From assembly GCF_963678635.1 (NCBI RefSeq), contig NC_087063.1, positions 7,658,386 through 7,722,385 on the forward strand: a DNA stretch of 64,000 nt, written 5' to 3'. The notes below the pieces were generated by a model, which worked only from the letters and a program-made list of their open reading frames with translations, was not told the DNA's origin and ran no database searches. The stretch is from Symsagittifera roscoffensis. Lineage: Eukaryota > Xenacoelomorpha > Acoela > Convolutidae. The position numbers were made by a program, and so were the translations under genes. Shown here in pieces: positions 28,711 to 45,664 of this stretch (its first letter is position 1; every line of letters starts with the position of its first letter).

Positions 28711-29930
28711 TGATTCCTGAATCTGTCCTTAAGTTCCACTCGCACTTCCCTCTTTTTGATTAATGATGGTGATAATCATTCTATAGTTCTCTTTCTGGTC
28801 GTACAGAACAGCATAATTTTTGAATAGAGCATTTTTTATGTTTGTCAAACTCCTCAAATGTTAATTTTTGGCTAGATATAATTATGGTTAGACTTGTTTA
28901 AAAAGTCAATCAGAAGAACTCATCCGCTGAAAAATGCAGAGTTAGAGTGTAAGTAATAATTAGAAGTTCGTAATCAGAAGTTATCAGAATGATTGTAGAC
29001 CAAAAAAATTTCGGAAATCAGAAAAACTTTTAATTCGGAAATATTAGATAAAAATGTTAATTTGTTTTCAAATAATTATAATATTTAATAACACACAGGT
29101 CAAAGCTAGAAAACAGTAGGTTTTTAATTGATTTTTTCATAATTTAACCTTGATGAAAAATTTCGAAAATTAAGAGATGTCAGCTTATGCCAAATTGTTT
29201 TTTTGATACGAGGAACAATTCAAAACTCAGCAATAAATCCTAAATCTCAAGTAATTCAACTCAAATCTTGGAAAATTTGGAAAAATGTTTTAAATATCGA
29301 ATTTTTGAAAACAAAAAGCCAAGTCAAATATTCTTCGATATTGTCAAATAAAATAGAAAAACCATTTTTTTTTTCCAAAATGCCTTGTTTCAAAGACTAT
29401 TATATTCAAAAATTACCAAAAAAATTTACTAACTCGGACCGATTGCAAATGATCCAATCTATCAACTCTGAAAACGTCAAGTTTTGACTTGAATCACTCA
29501 TCAGGTTTTTTGCGGGTTTATTTCACCATTTAAAACAAATTTTATAAAAAACAATGAACAACACAATTTTGTCGCCGAAAAATTTTCACAACCCTTGACC
29601 GAAACGGTCTCTTTAGCTTCTTCGAGAAAATGCTTAATCATTTAGAAAAGGTTTCAAAACTGGTGAAGATTGTTTTTTGAGTGCTGGAAACAACTCGTAG
29701 AAGCCTCAGTTTGAGTTTTTGGACCAAGTAGTTCAGATGAGTTGCGATCGTTTGATGGAACAGATGTCGTAATATTTTTATCGGAAATAGCTCAAAATGG
29801 TCCTTAAAAATAGGGGGTTCACAGAATTAAAAACTGAATCTGCGTTCACTTTTGCCCACAAAAAGTTCCGATTAAATAGTTTTAATGAAATAAAAATATA
29901 GGCATCAAAATTTTGAGGATCTTAATTTTA
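28667..29930 (-). repeat. Upstream direct repeat, unit A
   Basis: First of four direct copies; its left end overlaps the start of the LINE ORF1 frame. Length 1264 bp measured between copies of aactcacgtataactgggg. It is nearly identical over hundreds of bases to unit C. Minus-strand sequence near its left end encodes NIKNALFKNYAVLYDQKE, a probable ORF1 N-terminal piece, and ends at a GTGAGT that resembles a splice donor. Confidence 0.85.
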
Positions 29931-31564
29931 AACTCACGTATAACTGGGGTCCTAGTACTGACGTTTTGGGAGCTTGATTCCTGAATCTGTCCTTAAGTTC
30001 CACTCGCACTTCCCTCTTTTTGATTAATGATGTTGATAATCATTCTATAGTTCTCCTTCTGGTCGTACAGAACAGCAAAATATTTGAATAGAGCATTTTT
30101 TATGTTTGTCAAACTCCCCAAATGTTAATTTTTGGCTAGTTATGATTAGGGTTAGACTTATTTAAATAGTCAATCAGAAGAACTCATCCGCTGAAAAGTG
30201 CAGAGTTAGAGTGTAAGTATTAATCAAAATTTCGTAATCAGAAGTTATCAGAAAAATTGTAGATCAAATAATTTTTCGGAAATCAAGTAATTCTTATTTC
30301 GGAACTATCGGATAACTATATGAATTAATTTTCAATTTGGTTTTTCTATTTTATTTGGTAATCTGGAAGAATATTTGGGTTCGCTTTTTGTTTTCAAAAA
30401 ATTGGTTTTCAGAAAGTTTGTAGATTTTTCTAAGTTTTGAGTTGAATTAATTGAAAATTAGGAGTTATTGCTGAGGTTTGAGATGTTTTTTGTGTTAAGA
30501 AAAAAATCTTGGCAAAGTTTGAAAGAGATTTTTAGGCAAAAGTTTGGCAGAGTTAGAAGGTAAGTGGAAAACAGGAGTTCGTAATCAGCAGTAATCAGAA
30601 TGATTGTAGACCAAAAAAATTTCGGAAATCAAAAAAACGTTTAATTTGGAAATATTAGATAAATATATTAATTTATTTTCAAATAATTATAATATTTAAT
30701 AACACAGAGGTCAAAGCTAGAAAACAGTAGGTTTTTTAATTGATTTTTTCATAATTTAACCTTGATGAAAAATTTCGAAAATTAAGAGATGCCAGCTTAT
30801 GCCAAATTTTTTTTTGATACGAGAAACAATTCAAAACTCAGCAATAAATCCTAAATCTCAAGTAATTCAACTCAAATCTTGGAAAATTTGAAAAAATGTT
30901 TTACATATCGAATTTTTAAAAACAAAAAGCCAAGTCAAATATTCTTCGATATTGTCAAATAAAATAGAAAAAACAATTTTTTTTCCAAAATGCCTTGTTT
31001 CAAAGACTATTATATTCGAAGTTTACCAAAAAAAATTTACTAACTAGGACCGATTGCAAATGATCCAATCTATCAACTTTGAAAACGTCAAATTTTGACT
31101 TGAATCACTCATCAGGTTTTTTGCGGGTTTATTTCACCATTTAAAACAAATTTTATAAAAAAGAGTTGAATGAATTTGTCACAATGAACAACACAATTTT
31201 GTCGCCGAAAAATTTTCAGATTGCTTGACCAAAACGGTCTCTTTAGCTTCTTGGAGAAAGTGCTTAATCATTTAGAAAAGATATCAAAAATGGTGAAAAT
31301 TGTTTTTTGAGTGCTGGAAACAACTCGTAGAAGCCTCAGTTTGAGTTTTTGGACCAAGTAGTTCAGATGAGTTGCGATTGTTTGATGGAACATTTTTCGT
31401 AATATTTTTATCGGAAATAGCTCGAAATGGTCCTTAAAAAAAGGGGGTTCACAGAATAAAAAATTGAATCTGCGTCCACTTTTGCTCACAAAAAGTTCCC
31501 AGACTTCCCTAGATTTAATGAAATAAAATTATAGGCATCAAAAATTTGAGGATCTTAGATTTTA
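29931..31564 (-). repeat. Upstream direct repeat, unit B
   Basis: 1634 bp, longer than its neighbours because of an additional segment of about 370 bp around 30180-30560 that includes a second copy of the gttcgtaatcagaag block. It differs from A and C at many scattered positions. Confidence 0.85.
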
Positions 31565-32849
31565 AACTCACGTATAACTGGGGTCCTGGTACTGACGTTT
31601 TGGGAGCTTGATTCCTGAATCTGTCCTTAAGTTCCACTCGCACTTCCCTCTTTTTGATTAATGATGGTGATAATCATTCTATAGTTCTCTTTCTGGTCGT
31701 ACAGAACAGCATAATTTTTGAATAGAGCATTTTTTATGTTTGTCAAACTCCTCAAATGTTAATTTTTGGCTAGATATAATTATGGTTAGACTTGTTTAAA
31801 AAGTCAATCAGAAGAACTCATCCGCTGAAAAATGCAGAGTTAGAGTGTAAGTAATAATTAGAAGTTCGTAATCAGAAGTTATCAGAATGATTGTAGACCA
31901 AAAAAATTTCGGAAATCAGAAAAACTTTTAATTCGGAAATATTAGATAAAAATGTTAATTTGTTTTCAAATAATTATAATATTTAATAACACACAGGTCA
32001 AAGCTAGAAAACAGTAGGTTTTTAATTGATTTTTTCATAATTTAACCTTGATGAAAAATTTCGAAAATTAAGAGATGTCAGCTTATGCCAAATTGTTTTT
32101 TTGATACGAGGAACAATTCAAAACTCAGCAATAAATCCTAAATCTCAAGTAATTCAACTCAAATCTTGGAAAATTTGGAAAAATGTTTTAAATATCGAAT
32201 TTTTGAAAACAAAAAGCCAAGTCAAATATTTTTCGATATTGTCAAATAAAATAGAAAAACCATTTTTTTTCCAAAATGCCTTGTTTCAAAGACTATTATA
32301 TTCAAAGTTTACCAAAAAAATTTACAAACTAGGACCGATTGCAAATGATCCAATCTATCAACTTTGAAAACGTCAAGTTTTGACTTGAATCACTCATCAG
32401 GTTTTTAGCGGGTTTATTTCACCATTTAAAACAAATTTTATAAAAAGGGTTGAATGAATTTGTCACAATGAACAACACAATTTTGTCGCCGAAAAATTTT
32501 CACAACGCGTGACCAAAACGGTCTCTTTAGCTTCTTCGAGAAAGTGCTTAATCATTTAGAAAAGGTATCAAAAATGGTGAAGATTGTTTTTTGAGTGCTG
32601 GAAACAACTCGTAGAAGCCTCAGTTTGAGTTTTTGGACCAAGTAGTTCAGATGAGTTGCGATCGTTTGATGGAACATTTTTCGTAATAATTTTATCGGAA
32701 ATAGCTCGAAATGGTCCTTAAAAAAAGGGGGTTCACAGAATAAAAAAATTGAATCTGCGTCCACTTTTGCCCACAAAAAGTTCCCAGACTTCCCTAGATT
32801 TAATGAAATAAAAATATAGGCATCAAAAATTTGAGGATCTTAGATTTTA
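31565..32849 (-). repeat. Upstream direct repeat, unit C
   Basis: 1285 bp. From about 31770 to 32100 I see almost no difference from unit A (28870-29200), which is closer than to the adjacent unit B. Confidence 0.85.
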
Positions 32850-33685
32850 AACTCACGTATAACTGGGGTCCTGGTACTGACGTTTTGGGAGCTTGATTCC
32901 TGAATCTGTCCTTAAGTTCCACTCGCACTTCCCTCTTTTTGATTAATGATGGTGATAATCATTCTATAGTTCTCTTTCTGGTCGTAAAGAACAGCATAAT
33001 TTTTAAATAGAGCATTTTTTTATGTTTGTCAAACTCCTCAAATGTTAATTTTTGGCTAGATATATTTATGGTTAGACTTGTTTAAAAAGTCAATCAGAAG
33101 AACTCATCCGCTGAAAAGTGCAGAGTTAGAGTGTAAGTAATAATTAGAAGTTCGTAATCAGAAGTTATCAGAATGATTGTAGACCAAAAAAATTTCGGAA
33201 ATCAAAAAAACTTTTAATTTGGAAATATTAGATAAATATATTAATTTGTTTTCAAATAATTATAATATTTAATAACACAGAGGTCAAAGCTAGAAAACAG
33301 TAGGTTTTTAATTGATTTTTTCATAATTTAACCTTGATGAAAAATTTCGAAAATTAAGAGATGTCAGCTTATGCCAAATTGTTTTTTTGATACGAGAAAC
33401 AATTCAAAACTCAGCAATAAATCCTAAATCTCAAGTAATTCAACTCAAATCTTGGAAAATTTGGAAAAATGTTTTAAATATCGAATTTTTGAAAACAAAA
33501 AGCCAAGTCAAATATTCTTCGATATTGTCAAATAAAATAGAAAAACCATTTTTTTTTCCAAAATGCCTTGTTTCAAAGACTATTATATTCAAAGTTTACC
33601 AAAAAAATTTACTAACTCGGACCGATTGCAAATGATCCAATCTATCAACTCTGAAAACGTCAAGTTTTGACTTGAATCACTCCAA
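32850..33685 (-). repeat. Upstream direct repeat, unit D (truncated)
   Basis: About 836 bp; the match ends at cttgaatcactc (33682), where the other units continue into atcaggtttttt. This is the outer limit of the array. Confidence 0.8.
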
Positions 33686-34148
33686 ATATAATTGACCACC
33701 AGTACCAAAAGGTTGGTTAATATAGTATGATAGTGAGATTTCTGCCGTAATGCACCTGAAGTTTTGCGTTGTAGTAATGAAAGAATTTGCTCGAAAAGTA
33801 AGTAAACTGCAAAAAAATACTGAAATAAATAATCCAATTGTTTCACTTAAAACTAGTGTAAACTCGTTGCAACAGAACTAGAAAATTACCCAGAAAAAAC
33901 TACCGATTTTGGTTGAAATACTTTTTTGGACACAAACCCTGTACAAAATCAACAACGGGATATCACTTGCAACTGGTGATAAAAATCAGTGAAGACTAGA
34001 ATCGTTTTGAGCTTCCATAGTTGCGCACATGTTCAGCTTAAAAAAAGTTTGACGAAGCCTTAATTACTAACGAGGAAACTTGAAGAATCATTACCCAGAA
34101 CCCTGCTTAACAAGAACTGTAAACAAATTTTTGGTTGAGATCGTAAAT
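33686..34148. other. Unannotated AT-rich spacer
   Basis: No gene or clear repeat between the LINE array and the palindrome. Confidence 0.4.
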
Positions 34149-34840
34149 GGAACTTCAAAAGTTTCACAGAAAACACTAACTGAAACAAGTTGCAAGAAAA
34201 TTGACAAACCGATGTTTTTTCTACAGCACCGGTGAAACTTATATTAGAAAAAGAGAAAAAATCAGTCGTCAAGCATGGTGTTGGTTACGTTCACAAATGA
34301 TGTTTTCTGAAGTTTTTTGAAATCGATTTTAGTGGGTTTAGTTCCACCTATGTTGGGCAAACGTGCTGACATCTAACCACACGGACAGCACAGCATCAGT
34401 AGAATGATTCTTTGGCAGTACAGCAAATCGCAGATTGCTCTAAACAATCCAAAGCATTTGAAAAGCTTTTATTAGACCCAAAATCACACATCAAAAGTTT
34501 TCAACACTGACAAAAGTTATTTAAATCTTTTAGATTGTTCAGAGCACTCTGCGATATGCTTTCCTACCGAAGAATCAATCTTTTGATGCTCTGCTGTCCG
34601 TGCAGTTAGAAGTCAGCATGTTTGTTCAACACAGTTGGAGCTAAATCAGTTAAAATCAAAAAACACCTGATTTCAAAAAACACCTGAAAACCTCATTTGT
34701 GAACGTGACCAACACCATGCTTGACCACTGAAACCTTTTTTTAAATTTAAGTTTCATGGGTGCCGTAGAAAAAATATCGGTGTGTCATTTTTCTCGCAAC
34801 TTGTTTCAGTTAGTGTTTTCTGTGAAATTTTTGATGTGTG
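34149..34840. mobile_element. Palindromic foldback element of about 690 bp
   Basis: Left-arm blocks caaaagtttcacagaaaacac, aactgaaacaagttgc, ttggttacgttcacaaatg and attgctctaaacaatcc recur in reverse complement and reverse order on the right, down to a short loop near 34470-34520. The arms differ by scattered substitutions and small indels. No transposase and no clear target duplication are visible; a non-autonomous DNA element or a decayed inverted duplication are both possible. Confidence 0.8.
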
Positions 34841-36903
34841 AATTTTCAAAAATGTGACTTTTTAACTTTTTTTGGTGAAATACGTATAACTCTAGACCAG
34901 TAAGCTACAAGTCCTAATCCTTGTAGGCGTAATAGGCAGAAATTGTAGCTATCATTGGTAGCATCATGGTCTTGATTTTTGCTTCAATTTCGTCATCGTA
35001 GAGGTCAAAATATAAAAATGCCAGCAAGATTTCAAAGTTTGTTGCGGTCAGAAATTACCTGTGCTTGAAAACACATTCGTTAAACATGTTTTGCAAGCCG
35101 TTTTCTACTCCAGTGCCGGTTGATACATCAGTAGCGGAGGCATTGAAACTCGATAGCATAGAAAAAAGTTTCCCTAGTAGTTCCAACTCAATTTTAAGGG
35201 CACTTAAAACGACTTGGTTGTCAAAGTTATCAAATAGCAAAAATTTTCTTTATGTGTTTCTTATGTTAGTTGTTTCTTTAGTAAACTACACGCTCCGTGA
35301 ACTACAAGAGATTAATTTTATTGACTCGCAATATTGCGAAAGGCCAACTCAATGGTTGACTTCAATTCAATATGAAACGAATTGATTCGCTGACTACACG
35401 GGTTACAAGAACACAATGGTCCTGAATTCGCCAAATAAGCAAAATCCAAGTGACAAAAGAACGACAATTGATTATTTATTTGTATATTTGGCCTCTGGAC
35501 AACATGAAAGTCTAAATTAGTTGGTACAAAAAAGGTTTCCTTGTTCAATTGAAAAAAGCCAAAACAGAACTAAAAAAAACTCAAGCATTAAAAAAAAATT
35601 TCTCAAAAAAGTTAGAACAAAATATTTTTCAATTGACAAGCTCCATTTAAAATTTTTTGAGACATTACTCTAGCTGTCATAAGCTAATTTCTACTAGAGT
35701 TCTTTTGTTTGTCGCTTGTTCCTTATAGTTAAAATTTTTTTCAAGAACCAAGAGGAGTGTTTTCGTAAATTATTTGACTGAGAAAAACTATATGTTCGAA
35801 ATAGGCGGGGTGAATTTTCTTTAATCAGTGTTCATTACAGGCAATGACGTTCCATGGATATTAATTGATTATATTAGGTTTTCATTATTTGTCTTCATTA
35901 AATCCTAAATTATTTGATTATAATGGATTAATGATCAATGATAAAACAAAGAAGTAGAAATCAATTTAACCCATTAAAATCGGTTTTAATGGATTAAAAT
36001 GATTTATAATGGTTTATAAGAGATAACAAGGGGTTGTAATAGATTTTTATGAGTGAGAACCTGGAATTTTTTCCAGTCTTGGAACAAAATATTAAAAATT
36101 TGAACGTTGCAATCTCTAAATTGTGGTTTGCAGTTGGCTCCAGCTAAAAGTTTTATCGTTTTCTATTCTTCTTGTCTTTTTTCTACTTGTCTCCCCTTTC
36201 CCTTAATACTTCATACTATCTCACATTTCATGGAGAGGGGCAAAATGACATGTAACCGCTTTATTTATGTCTAAATAAGCTATATGAGATACTCGTGAGC
36301 TGAGACTTTAATAATTAGCCACACAACAAACGCTTCTTTTTCTCAAGTTTATTATCAATGAAAAACTTCTATTTGAAGATGTATTCTGCAATCTACGTAT
36401 TATTGTATTTCGAAATTATTGCAATGAGTTCAAACCTTTATATAAAAATCGCCAACAGACAGTTAGAAAAGAGTCAATGAACGGAAAAAAATTAAAGGAA
36501 ACAAAAAATATTGACGAGATATTTTTCGAATTGCAGGGAAAAAAAAGTTATTCCCTTAAAATCTTTGAATTTTACAGAAGATTTTTGATTGGCTCTTTTT
36601 TGATTAAAATTAACCTAATTTGAGGAAACTGGACCGAAAATGGAAATTTTTTATTCGCTGAAAATCATAAATTTAAAACTCACATTCGAAACCAGAATTC
36701 GATCACGTTTTTTTTCGTAATTTTTACACTTTTGCTGTTCGCCTTCCCTCAAATAAAGGAAATGAACTGAAATTAAAAAGAAATCAAATGTCAAACCGCG
36801 AAAAATCAAATTTGTGTGTGAACAAATTTTAAGAGTTTTCCTGAAAGAAAATCATCAAGACTTGTATTAAAGTCTTCACTGCGTTCATCGACTCTTAATA
36901 ACA
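34841..36903. other. Downstream flank of the glutamate receptor gene
   Basis: No independent gene supported. A short degenerate run of ATGGATTAAAATG-like units lies at about 35880-36050. The stretch 36440-36903 is the likely 3' untranslated region of the receptor and resembles part of an upstream intron (39130-39620). Confidence 0.45.
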
Positions 36904-41564
<4,661 letters not shown>

Positions 41565-41594
41565 CTAAATAATTTCAGACAATTTATCACCAAT

Positions 41595-41692
41595 CAGGGG
41601 CAGATATAGGTTTTTCTCGAGGGGGGGTGCGGATTTTCAAAAAATTTTCGAAAAGTTTGACGACCCTTTTTTTTTATTTTTGAAAAAACAGG
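41595..41692. mobile_element. hAT-type MITE, left end, cut by assembly gap
   Basis: Starts CAGGGGCAGATATAGG and continues like the left end of the 47334 copy (tttttctcgagggg, gattttcaaa, ttttgacgaccc). The right end is missing in the run of Ns. The 8 bases before it, TCACCAAT, would be the target duplication. Confidence 0.8.
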
Positions 41693-41892
41693 NNNNNNNN
41701 NNNNNNNNNNNNNNNNNNNNNNNNNNNNNNNNNNNNNNNNNNNNNNNNNNNNNNNNNNNNNNNNNNNNNNNNNNNNNNNNNNNNNNNNNNNNNNNNNNNN
41801 NNNNNNNNNNNNNNNNNNNNNNNNNNNNNNNNNNNNNNNNNNNNNNNNNNNNNNNNNNNNNNNNNNNNNNNNNNNNNNNNNNNNNNNNNNNN
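41693..41892. other. Assembly gap of 200 N
   Basis: Exactly 200 undetermined bases, a usual placeholder for a gap of unknown size. It lies within a MITE upstream of the first visible glutamate receptor exon. Confidence 0.99.
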
Positions 41893-41909
41893 TTTTTGCG
41901 AATCACAGC

Positions 41910-42098
41910 AAAAATTGCATAACAGGATGCCACTCTTCACTAATGGAGCGTTTGTTGAGGTATTGAAGTGTGCTCCGAAAAAATTTCATCGAACGCCATA
42001 ATTTTTTCGATCAGCTTTGCTGCCAGTTTCCTAAAAATTAAAATTAAATTTCCCATTAGTTCACTATTATTTTTTGGCTTAAATTTGGTTTTCTTCGA
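41910..42098. repeat. Direct duplication, copy 1
   Basis: About 190 bp that recurs at 42739-42923 (landmarks cataacaggatgcca, gaggtattgaagtgtgct, cagctttgctgccagtttcc). On the minus strand both copies keep a 29-codon frame beginning KL and ending IPQQTLH plus stop. Confidence 0.75.
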
Positions 42099-42738
42099 TA
42101 CTGAACTGCTGAATAATTAGCAATCATTTATTGTTACGATCAAGGAAAGTGAAGAGTAACTATGTGTTCGAGTAGGTGTAAGTCTTTAAATAATTCAAAC
42201 AATAACAAAACATAGAACACGAAAAGATCCCATGAACAAACTAAGCTCGAAAATAAATATTGCAATGGTTAAGCATCACAGTTTATGATTTAAAATCTCA
42301 ATGATCATATGAATGCGAGAGGTGTTTATGGATCGATGCCTTGAAAAACATTAAAAAACAATATTTGTTTTAAATCTCTTCACAATTGAAAAAATCAATG
42401 CCCTAGACCATATTTTTTTTCTCTCGGAGCCACATTTGAAATGAGATGCTGATGCTAAGAGTTACAGATCTAGTTATCAGGCTATCCGTATAGATATAGA
42501 AGACACTTCTTGGATCTGAAACATTGGAGACTTCGACACATGTTGTTAAAACTCAACCCTAATTTGTTTATGCATCTTTTGTTTCGTACTGGCCTTCTCT
42601 CAAACAGCAATGATTTTGAATCTGCGCCCAAAAAATATAGTTGTCAGCCCCGTTAAACTGTAATATCTTTGAAAAATGCTTAAAGATCTCGGCCGAATAT
42701 CAAAAACAACGAAGTTATCTCATAATGCTACAAGGAAT

Positions 42739-42923
42739 TGCAAAAAATTGCATAACATGATGCCATACCTCACTAATGAAGCGTTTGCTGAGGTATCGAA
42801 GTGTGCTTGGAAAAAAATTCACTGAACGCCATAATTTTATTGATCAGCTTTGTTCCCAGTTTCCTAAAAATTAAAAATTAAACTTTCCATTTTTTCACTA
42901 TTGTTTTTGTGGCTTAAATTAGG
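42739..42923. repeat. Direct duplication, copy 2
   Basis: Second copy of the 41910 unit, about 830 bp away in the same orientation, with scattered substitutions. Confidence 0.75.
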
Positions 42924-45664
42924 TTTTAGTATTCAAATAATTTTTTACACGCGAAATTGGTTGCTAAAAACAATCATTAGAATCAGCTGAGTAAACTGGC
43001 GAATGTAACAACAACAGAAGTTTTTTTCCATATAAAAACGGCTCAAAAATTGGCTTTTAGTCTAGTTTTGAGCAAAGAATTCAAGCCAGTATATCTTATA
43101 ATAGGTCAATATGTTTTGTTTTCAAAGATACAAACAATTGTTTGATTTCAATGTAAAATTAATTTTGTTCAAAGCTTTATATACCGCTTCCTTTCCCATG
43201 ATTTTTTTTCCTTTTAAGAACAAAACCACTTTCTGTTAGAAAAATTTTTCCAAACTTTAATTTTTTTGTTGCTTTCAATTTTAGTTAACAACTGTAGTCG
43301 ACTATTCATGCCGAAAGTTTTCGCTATTTTTCTCACATTACCCCACGCGCAAATGTTGAAACAATTGCGCAACAAAATTGGCTAAAACTTTGTTAGATTT
43401 TTAAATCATTCAATAAATAGAATAAGTTAGGCGGCGTTTAGTTTCAGTGGAAGACAGTACCTCAGATGCTAGTTTTTGTTTCTTTTTTGATTTCAATACC
43501 AGACTAAATTTCATAACCAAAAACCTTCAGTTTTATAACTGTTCTTAAAATTTTCTGAAGTGTATTTTTTGGTTAAAAAGATTATTTAATCTCAATTTTT
43601 AGAAAATTTTAAAAAAAATTCAGTTTTTTTTTGCTTCAAAGGCAATGATCCTATATACAAGATGTTAAAATTTGCACTAAAAAGTTAGATCCTTTAATTT
43701 GCTTGAATTTATTTTTGTTGGTCAGTTGAGTGTTATGCTTTCGCTGCGTACAGGTTAATTTCGCGTAAATTTAATATCCCAAGTTGGACACTGAACGTCA
43801 AATTGCAAGCCAAGAAGATTTTCAAAAGAATCAAAAATCTTTTAAGCTTATTTTAAGTTTAAAGAATCATGAACTGTTTTTTTTAAGTCTTGTTTTAAAC
43901 ATTGATTTGGAAACTGAATCTTCATTACAAGGCCAAGTTTTGCCTGGATACACAATGTTCGGTGCATGTATGCTAAGTCTTAAAACTTGTTCTCAAACTG
44001 TTTTTGGGGTCCCCTAAAAAATATCTCGTAACGTACAATTAGTCTCCTTATTTTCTGTTTTGCCAATCTGCAAAGAGCGGAACAATCAAAGAAACGATCT
44101 TAGATTTTAAAACTGAGTAATGATTTAGCAATTTGTTTGTGGACAACAATTAAATAAAAATGAAGCTTGTGGCTTATTAAACTACAGGTCGCAAAAGGTA
44201 CAGTTTGGCTTTGTAGTGTTGATTGACAAAAAAATAAATAACCATGGGTTGACTCTATGCGCTTTTTATATGGATTCTTTGGATAATATGGTTATCATAC
44301 GGTTTCATATATGGAGTCTATGAAAAAAATTTTATCGTACAATTTCCATAGAAGAAAAGCGTTTTATAAGCATTTTTCAATCAATTTTTTTTCTTGAAAC
44401 TTATCTGGTGTAAAACTCAAACGATACAAATTAGTGGCAGTTTTGATTACAAGAGAGCGACTTCGGCATCAAAAAAATTTTTTTGAGCTAAAAATATTCA
44501 TCATACAATTTTGTATGAGAAAATTGTATGATGTGCATTTGTTCATAGAAAAAATACATTTTTGAGGTAACAAATATTTTTATCTCTCTTTTGATTGCAT
44601 ATTTGCTTCTGTGCCCATTTAAACATTTTATAAAAATTAATATTGCACGCAACATTTGATACATTTTGTCTAAAACAAAGTCCAGTTTGAGTTCTTCACC
44701 CAAAAAATCAAAAAATCTCGAGCAAGTGTTTTTTCTCAAGCACCAAATTTTTCAAAGTGAAACTTTTCTAGCCATATACAAAAAATTAGGATTTTAGAAT
44801 AGAAATCGAGTGAAAAAGTTTTCATTAACTTACAACATGGCTGATATCACCAACTGCAGTTTAACTTTGGGTTTTCTTATGAACAAAACACAAATTTTCG
44901 AAACTTTTTTTTTGCATTTTTTATTATGGAAAAAATGCCTATCATACAATTTCATAGAGTATGAAAAATGCCTATCAAACAATTTCATAGTTTTTAAAAA
45001 ATTGCTTTTGGTATTTTTAAAATTGTTTTTGTTATTAATTTTTTTTATTCCAGCGTGTGGCAAAATTATTTCTTATTCAAAATAAATTTTCAAAATATAG
45101 AAAAAATTCGTTTCCAAATTATTAAAAATTACTTTTTTTTGGTTTATGCAAATGTATGATAAACTTTTTGTCAAACCGGGCCACTGAGCAAAATTATTTC
45201 ACAATATATTGCAACATGTGTAATACTCGTGCTTGTAAGTTGTACGTTGCAAGTGTGTCAGTTTAAGCAGCTCTGGTTGAGTGAGTGATCTCGTCTCAGC
45301 CGAGAAATTAATTATTCGGAGTCGGCCTCCGGCTGGTTGACTGAAAAATTAAATCTTGTACCATGATCAAAATGTTTGTTCTGGTAACTCTTTAATTCCA
45401 TAAATACATAGTGAATTTTCAATTACATTGTGATTTCAAATACCGTTTTATTTGCATTACAGTAATCAATTTGTAGCGAAAAGCTTTTCTCTGTATATAT
45501 TATAAATAAAATTATAGCAAATTTAATCCAATATCAGTTTTCATTACACGCACACTTTAGCACATTTGAGTACAAGGAGGCTTTGCTTCCAAGTGAACTC
45601 AAGGCTCTAAGCTTCTTTTTCAAACTAAGCTTGTGGAAGTTTTTTTTTCAGTTCTGGATTGTCC
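42924..45664. other. AT-rich region without supportable gene
   Basis: Very AT-rich, with long A and T runs. Short open frames here lack any recognisable domain or coding character. Minus-strand AATAAA at about 45446 lies 220 bp past the stop of the repeat-protein gene and is a plausible polyadenylation signal for it. Confidence 0.4.

Larger units (their letters stand above)
24786..33690 (-). mobile_element. Decayed CR1/Jockey-type non-LTR retrotransposon with repeated 5' region
   Basis: Reading leftward: four upstream direct repeats, an ORF1-like frame with an SGNH-like domain, an APE endonuclease, an RT with NYRSISIT and YADD blocks, and a duplicated 3' end. Every coding module has stops or frameshifts. 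APE-plus-RT order without restriction-like nuclease fits the Jockey/CR1 group; an esterase-type ORF1 is known in CR1-like elements, which favours that side. Confidence 0.75.

Noticed and set aside
29203-29487. Repeated 82-94-codon plus-strand frame in the upstream LINE units
   Set aside because: It recurs only because the unit recurs, with inconsistent C-termini between copies and no recognisable domain.
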